DNA of 53,213 bases from the NCBI GenBank assembly GCA_910586035.1, contig CAJUHT010000013.1, positions 1 through 53,213 of the forward strand. Direction: 5' to 3'. The stretch's first letter is position 1, and the number at the start of each line of letters is the position of its first letter. This document shows positions 50,816 to 53,213 of this stretch, piece after piece. Source of the DNA: an uncultured Christensenella sp. Lineage in GTDB: Bacteria; Bacillota; Clostridia; Christensenellales; Borkfalkiaceae. Under the pieces are notes generated by a model. It was not told the origin of the DNA. It saw nothing but the letters and a program-made list of their open reading frames with translations, and did no database searches. Both the position numbers and the translations under genes were made by a program.

Positions 50816-50837
50816 AAAAATTTGTGGCGCAATGCGG

Positions 50838-50866
50838 TTGATTAAGTTGTACGGTTTTGATAAAAT
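50838..50866 (+). promoter_or_regulatory. Promoter of the second YdeI gene (leaderless)
   Basis: TTGATT (50838-50843), 17-nt spacer, TAAAAT (50861-50866) with extended TGA, then 6 nt to ATG 50873. No SD is present. Confidence 0.78.
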
Positions 50867-50872
50867 GAAATT

Positions 50873-51346
50873 ATGGAGCTTACAAATTTATTGGACGCGA
50901 AAAACCGCAACCAATTGCGGTTATGGCTTAACGACAATTACAGTACCCAAAAGGAATGTTGGGTTGTAGTAAAGCGCGGCAGACCGCAAAACGACGGTAC
51001 TTTTTGGTACGTCGACGCAGTTGAAGAAGCTTTGTGCTTCGGTTGGATAGACAGCACGGAGAAGAAGCTCGACAACGGCGTAACCGCTCAGAGACTGGCG
51101 CCGCGCAAAAAAAATTCGTTGTGGAGCGAGTTGAATAAAGAGCGTTGCCGAAGATTGGAAAAGTTGGGACTTATGACCGAAGCGGGAAGGGGCGTTTTGC
51201 CTGATATGTCCCCCGACGGCTTTGTAATCGACCGTCAAATTTTAAACGCGTTACAAGTGGACGAAGAAGTATGGAATAATTTTTTAAATTTTCCGCCCCT
51301 TTATCGGCGCGTGAGAATAGATACTATACAAATAAAGAAAAAGTAG
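50873..51346 (+). CDS. YdeI/OmdA-family protein, interrupted by an in-frame amber stop
   Basis: A 157-aa product of the same family as 36124-36684: NRNQLRLWLNDNYSTQKECW, then VDAVEEALCFGWIDSTEKKL and LAPRKKNSLWSELNKERC. The reading frame stops at TAG 51344-51346 right after IKKK, but the same frame continues with family-like sequence for 33 more codons to TGA 51448, ending GVMYGEWNDNGRLLNY. TAG for CAG is one base change. The gene is therefore a fresh nonsense mutant, an amber-suppressed gene, or contains a read error. Start ATG 50873 is leaderless, with the promoter directly before it. Family role: proposed stress or peptide protection, unproven. Confidence 0.78.
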   Translation: MELTNLLDAKNRNQLRLWLNDNYSTQKECWVVVKRGRPQNDGTFWYVDAVEEALCFGWIDSTEKKLDNGVTAQRLAPRKKNSLWSELNKERCRRLEKLGLMTEAGRGVLPDMSPDGFVIDRQILNALQVDEEVWNNFLNFPPLYRRVRIDTIQIKKK

Positions 51347-51448
51347 TCCGAACTTTTTCAAAGCCGTTTGCAAAAATTTATTAAAAACACAAAAAACGGA
51401 GTAATGTACGGGGAATGGAACGACAACGGACGGCTGCTGAATTATTGA
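51347..51448 (+). other. In-frame 3' continuation of the YdeI gene after the amber codon
   Basis: Open in the frame of the YdeI gene from codon TCC 51347 to TGA 51446-51448. It encodes SELFQSRLQKFIKNTKNG and YGEWNDNGRLLNY, which read as the natural end of this family. No start site is present, so it is not a gene of its own. Confidence 0.65.
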
Positions 51449-51465
51449 AACGTTTAAAATTTTAA

Positions 51466-51500
51466 AGGGCGAGCGCGTTTAAACGCGCTCGCCTTAAATT
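51466..51500. terminator. Bidirectional terminator between YdeI and lipoprotein genes
   Basis: GGCGAGCGCG (51468-51477) pairs with CGCGCTCGCC (51484-51493), TTTAAA loop. The plus strand continues TTAAATTTAATT; the minus strand has TTTAAAATTTTAAACG. It serves converging genes. Confidence 0.8.
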
Positions 51501-51503
51501 TAA

Positions 51504-52169
51504 TTATATGTCGTCGCTGAAATGTTCGGGTATCTCTATTTTAAAATCTTCAAACGTAAATACGTAAGAACATTCCATAAAAGTATTTACAACGTTTTTA
51601 AATTCCACGCATTTCAATTCTCCTTTTTCAAAGCTTACATAAATATTTTCTGCGGTGCCAAATTCCTCGTCAATTTTAAAGGTGTCGCAAACGTATTTTT
51701 TGCTTGCTTCATCGTAATCGAATTGCGAAAACTTATCGTTTAACAAGTTGATATAGCCGTAATATTCGTTTTTTCTGTTAAACATAAAACCGGTGTCCGA
51801 ATCTATTGTATAACTGCCCCTTACCCATTCCGTCATATTACCGGATATGGCGTAATTATAGCCTTTATTGTTTCCTTCGTCGGTATATATCTCCTGAAAT
51901 TCCGTTTCGTCCTCGGAATAAGCCATATAAAAATATTTATTTACAAAATCAAATTTATATATGACGGAAGGTCCGTCCTCACCGTTTTCTTCCTTTACCG
52001 TATAAGATAATGCAAATTTATCATAGGTTTTGCTGAAAACGTTTGACCATTGCGTTTCGTTTACGGTTTTGGTTTCGGCAGATTGGTTTTTGTCGCACGC
52101 AGAAAGCGCAAAAACACAGGTGAGGGCACAGGCGCTTGCCAAAAGCGAGCAACACAATTTTTTCTTCAT
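51504..52169 (-). CDS. Lipoprotein of unknown function
   Basis: A 221-aa exported lipoprotein: MKKKLCCSLLASACALTCVF followed by lipobox ALSAC, so Cys26 or so would be lipidated. The mature part is acidic and rich in Tyr, Phe, Asp and Glu, beta-like in pattern (KFALSYTVKEENGEDGPSVI, YAISGNMTEWVRGSYTIDS), without a motif I know. It resembles the YD/DUF-type small surface lipoproteins of Firmicutes. ATG 52169 follows AAGGAGAATTAT. The AT-rich upstream region has a possible promoter flanked by inverted repeats next to a serine recombinase gene. Confidence 0.82.
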   Translation of the reverse strand: MKKKLCCSLLASACALTCVFALSACDKNQSAETKTVNETQWSNVFSKTYDKFALSYTVKEENGEDGPSVIYKFDFVNKYFYMAYSEDETEFQEIYTDEGNNKGYNYAISGNMTEWVRGSYTIDSDTGFMFNRKNEYYGYINLLNDKFSQFDYDEASKKYVCDTFKIDEEFGTAENIYVSFEKGELKCVEFKNVVNTFMECSYVFTFEDFKIEIPEHFSDDI

Positions 52170-52199
52170 ATAATTCTCCTTATTATAGCGTTTTGTTGC

Positions 52200-52223
52200 G
52201 TAGTAAACGTGTACTTTTACTAC
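52200..52223. repeat. Inverted repeat copy 1, 24-bp palindrome
   Basis: GTAGTAAA (52200-52207) and TTTACTAC (52216-52223) are perfect 8-bp arms around CGTGTACT. The half GTGTACTTTTACTAC (52209-52223) recurs exactly, inverted, at 52315-52329. It has the size and symmetry of a serine recombinase crossover site, but also of a regulator site. Confidence 0.6.
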
Positions 52224-52254
52224 TCTTAAACGCTTGCTTTAAAATGGTTTTTAT

Positions 52255-52283
52255 TATATAATTATCAAGTAAAATAAAGTCAA
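52255..52283 (-). promoter_or_regulatory. Possible promoter between the inverted repeats
   Basis: On the minus strand, TTGACT (52278-52283), 17-nt spacer, TATATA (52255-52260), or TATAAT with a 19-nt spacer. In the given orientation it points to the lipoprotein gene. The region is very AT-rich, so chance matches are likely. Confidence 0.45.
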
Positions 52284-52314
52284 TTTTTGGTAAAAAAGTA
52301 ATTTTTTTAACGTT

Positions 52315-52329
52315 GTAGTAAAAGTACAC
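52315..52329. repeat. Inverted repeat copy 2
   Basis: GTAGTAAAAGTACAC (52315-52329), the exact reverse complement of 52209-52223. The sequence beyond it (TTTTTTTAAAG) only loosely matches the other arm of copy 1. The two copies bound a 91-nt interval (52224-52314). Confidence 0.6.
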
Positions 52330-52351
52330 TTTTTTTAAAGTTTTTCTGTTT

Positions 52352-52388
52352 TCGGGGTAAGTTTCGTTAATCAAACGCCCCGATTTTT
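52352..52388 (+). terminator. Terminator-like hairpin before the recombinase gene
   Basis: TCGGGG (52352-52357) pairs with CCCCGA (52378-52383), with inner GTTT/AAAC, then TTTTTG. It lies 47 nt before the recombinase start and would damp transcription entering from the repeat-flanked interval. Confidence 0.55.
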
Positions 52389-52434
52389 GCTATCCTTTAA
52401 AATAATTTTACTTTTTTTTAAGGGGGTACCGCTT

Positions 52435-53040
52435 ATGATTACATACGGTTACGCAAGGGTTTCGGCAAAAGACCAGAATTTACAACGGCAGATTGCCTCG
52501 TTTATCGAGTTCGGCATAGAAAAATGCCGCATATTCTCGGATAAGAAAAGCGGCAAAGATTTTGAACGTAAAGAATATAAAAAGCTTGTCAAAAAGCTGA
52601 AAAGCGGCGACTTGCTCGTTATAAAGTCCATTGACAGATTGGGGCGCAACTACGACCAAATAATAGCCGAATGGGCGCACATTACAAGCGACTTGGGGGC
52701 GGATATTTTAGTTTTGGATATGCCTCTGCTCGATACTCGCACAAAAACGGAAACGCTTGTGGGCAAATTTATATCGGATATCGTTTTGCAGGTTCTTTCG
52801 TTTGTGGCGCAAAACGAGCGCGAGAATATAAAGCAACGGCAGGCGGACGGTATACGCATTGCGCGGCAAAACGGCGTTAAGTTCGGCAGACCGCGCAAAA
52901 AGTACACCGACGAATTTATTTCCATTGCAACCGACTACATACAAAAGCGTATTTCTTTAAAAACGGCTTTAAATTTATCGGGAGCAAAGCAGGATAATTT
53001 TTTTTATCACATAAGAAAAATAAAGAGCGGAAAAATTTAA
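52435..53040 (+). CDS. Serine recombinase (resolvase/invertase family)
   Basis: A small DNA resolvase/invertase of 201 aa. The catalytic domain has YGYARVSAKDQN with the active Ser at position 10, then LVIKSIDRLGRNYDQI (the conserved Arg pair) near residue 65. The long E helix follows (IVLQVLSFVAQNERENIKQRQ), and then the linker GRPRK, and a C-terminal HTH of about 50 residues. The length matches Hin/Gin/Tn3-type enzymes, not the large serine integrases. ATG 52435 is chosen for AAGGGGGT upstream. No transposon genes are next to it; a nearby inverted repeat makes local inversion a possible task. Followed by a strong terminator and tRNA-Ser. Confidence 0.92.
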   Translation: MITYGYARVSAKDQNLQRQIASFIEFGIEKCRIFSDKKSGKDFERKEYKKLVKKLKSGDLLVIKSIDRLGRNYDQIIAEWAHITSDLGADILVLDMPLLDTRTKTETLVGKFISDIVLQVLSFVAQNERENIKQRQADGIRIARQNGVKFGRPRKKYTDEFISIATDYIQKRISLKTALNLSGAKQDNFFYHIRKIKSGKI

Positions 53041-53057
53041 AATTGGCTTTCTCTATC

Positions 53058-53093
53058 AAAATGCGGGGCGTACACAAGTACGCCCCGCATTTT
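53058..53093 (+). terminator. Intrinsic terminator after the recombinase gene
   Basis: A 16-bp perfect stem (53058-53073 with 53078-53093), ACAA loop. The 3' arm ends in TTTT, then GG. Confidence 0.85.
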
Positions 53094-53110
53094 GGCGGAG
53101 TAATAAAGTT

Positions 53111-53144
53111 AGAGTTTGTACACTTTTTACGGTGTTCAAACTCT
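53111..53144 (-). terminator. Terminator-like hairpin downstream of tRNA-Ser
   Basis: AGAGTTTG (53111-53118) pairs with CAAACTCT (53137-53144), with inner ACAC/GTGT. On the minus strand it follows the tRNA-Ser 3' end and runs into AACTTTATTAC. Confidence 0.6.
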
Positions 53145-53152
53145 ATCGCTCT

Positions 53153-53213
<61 letters not shown>

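Overview
The window looks like a chromosomal segment of a gut-type Clostridia-like Firmicute of moderate GC content, possibly from a Christensenellales-like lineage. Support for this is the SD sequences of AAGGAGG type, sigma-A style TTGACA-17-TATAAT promoters, BspA/MBG-type and Cys-repeat surface proteins, a bile salt hydrolase family gene, an M60 (mucinase-type) peptidase and YdeI, WYL and LysR proteins typical of the group. The lineage is an inference; no rRNA or other marker is present to fix it. No CRISPR array, prophage or insertion sequence was seen.

Layout. 1-1250: a partial Cys-rich membrane-anchored protein and a tyrosine phosphatase, both on the minus strand. 1386-5342: grpE, dnaK and dnaJ, with a repeated hairpin motif in the dnaK and dnaJ leaders. 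5411-28194: the most striking part, one apparent transcription unit of eleven genes. It has one clear promoter at its head, short gaps or overlaps throughout, and one terminator at its end. It encodes a divergent Hsp70/actin-fold ATPase, a SNF2/DEAH helicase with a large Cys-rich tail, a second Cys-cluster protein, a five-TM protein with a long MBG-repeat ectodomain, a Sel1-like protein, a coiled-coil protein, an HEXXH metalloprotein, a giant SF1 helicase with a C-terminal nuclease-like domain, a small helical protein, a Vps4-like AAA ATPase, and a membrane-anchored protein ending in a ribosomal uL15-like domain. I know of no described system with this composition. Chaperone, nucleic-acid motors, protease-like and membrane parts together suggest one large machine at the inner face of the membrane, for defence, nucleic-acid handling or membrane remodelling. 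That is inference.

28256-35953: an AT-rich PD-(D/E)XK nuclease-like gene, a two-component system, a divergent beta-helix surface protein and a GNAT acetyltransferase. 36059-41872: a YdeI-family gene, tRNA-Arg(ACG), and a 1573-aa membrane-anchored M60 peptidase with a Lys/Ala/Pro-rich cytosolic tail. 41911-46981: hpt, a flavin reductase family gene, a choloylglycine hydrolase, and a LysR-MATE pair. 47112-51448: a lipoprotein with an iron-dependent alcohol dehydrogenase, a frameshifted gene, a WYL regulator divergent from an isochorismatase-family gene, and a second YdeI gene cut by an in-frame amber codon. 51504-53213: a lipoprotein and a serine recombinase flank a 15-bp inverted repeat that could bound an invertible promoter, followed by a partial tRNA-Ser(TGA).

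Regulation. Many promoters are readable directly. Four genes (phosphatase, response regulator, GNAT, second YdeI) have a consensus promoter whose -10 box lies only 6-7 nt before the ATG and lack an SD, implying leaderless mRNAs. Palindromes lie in the LysR and WYL promoters and suggest autoregulation.
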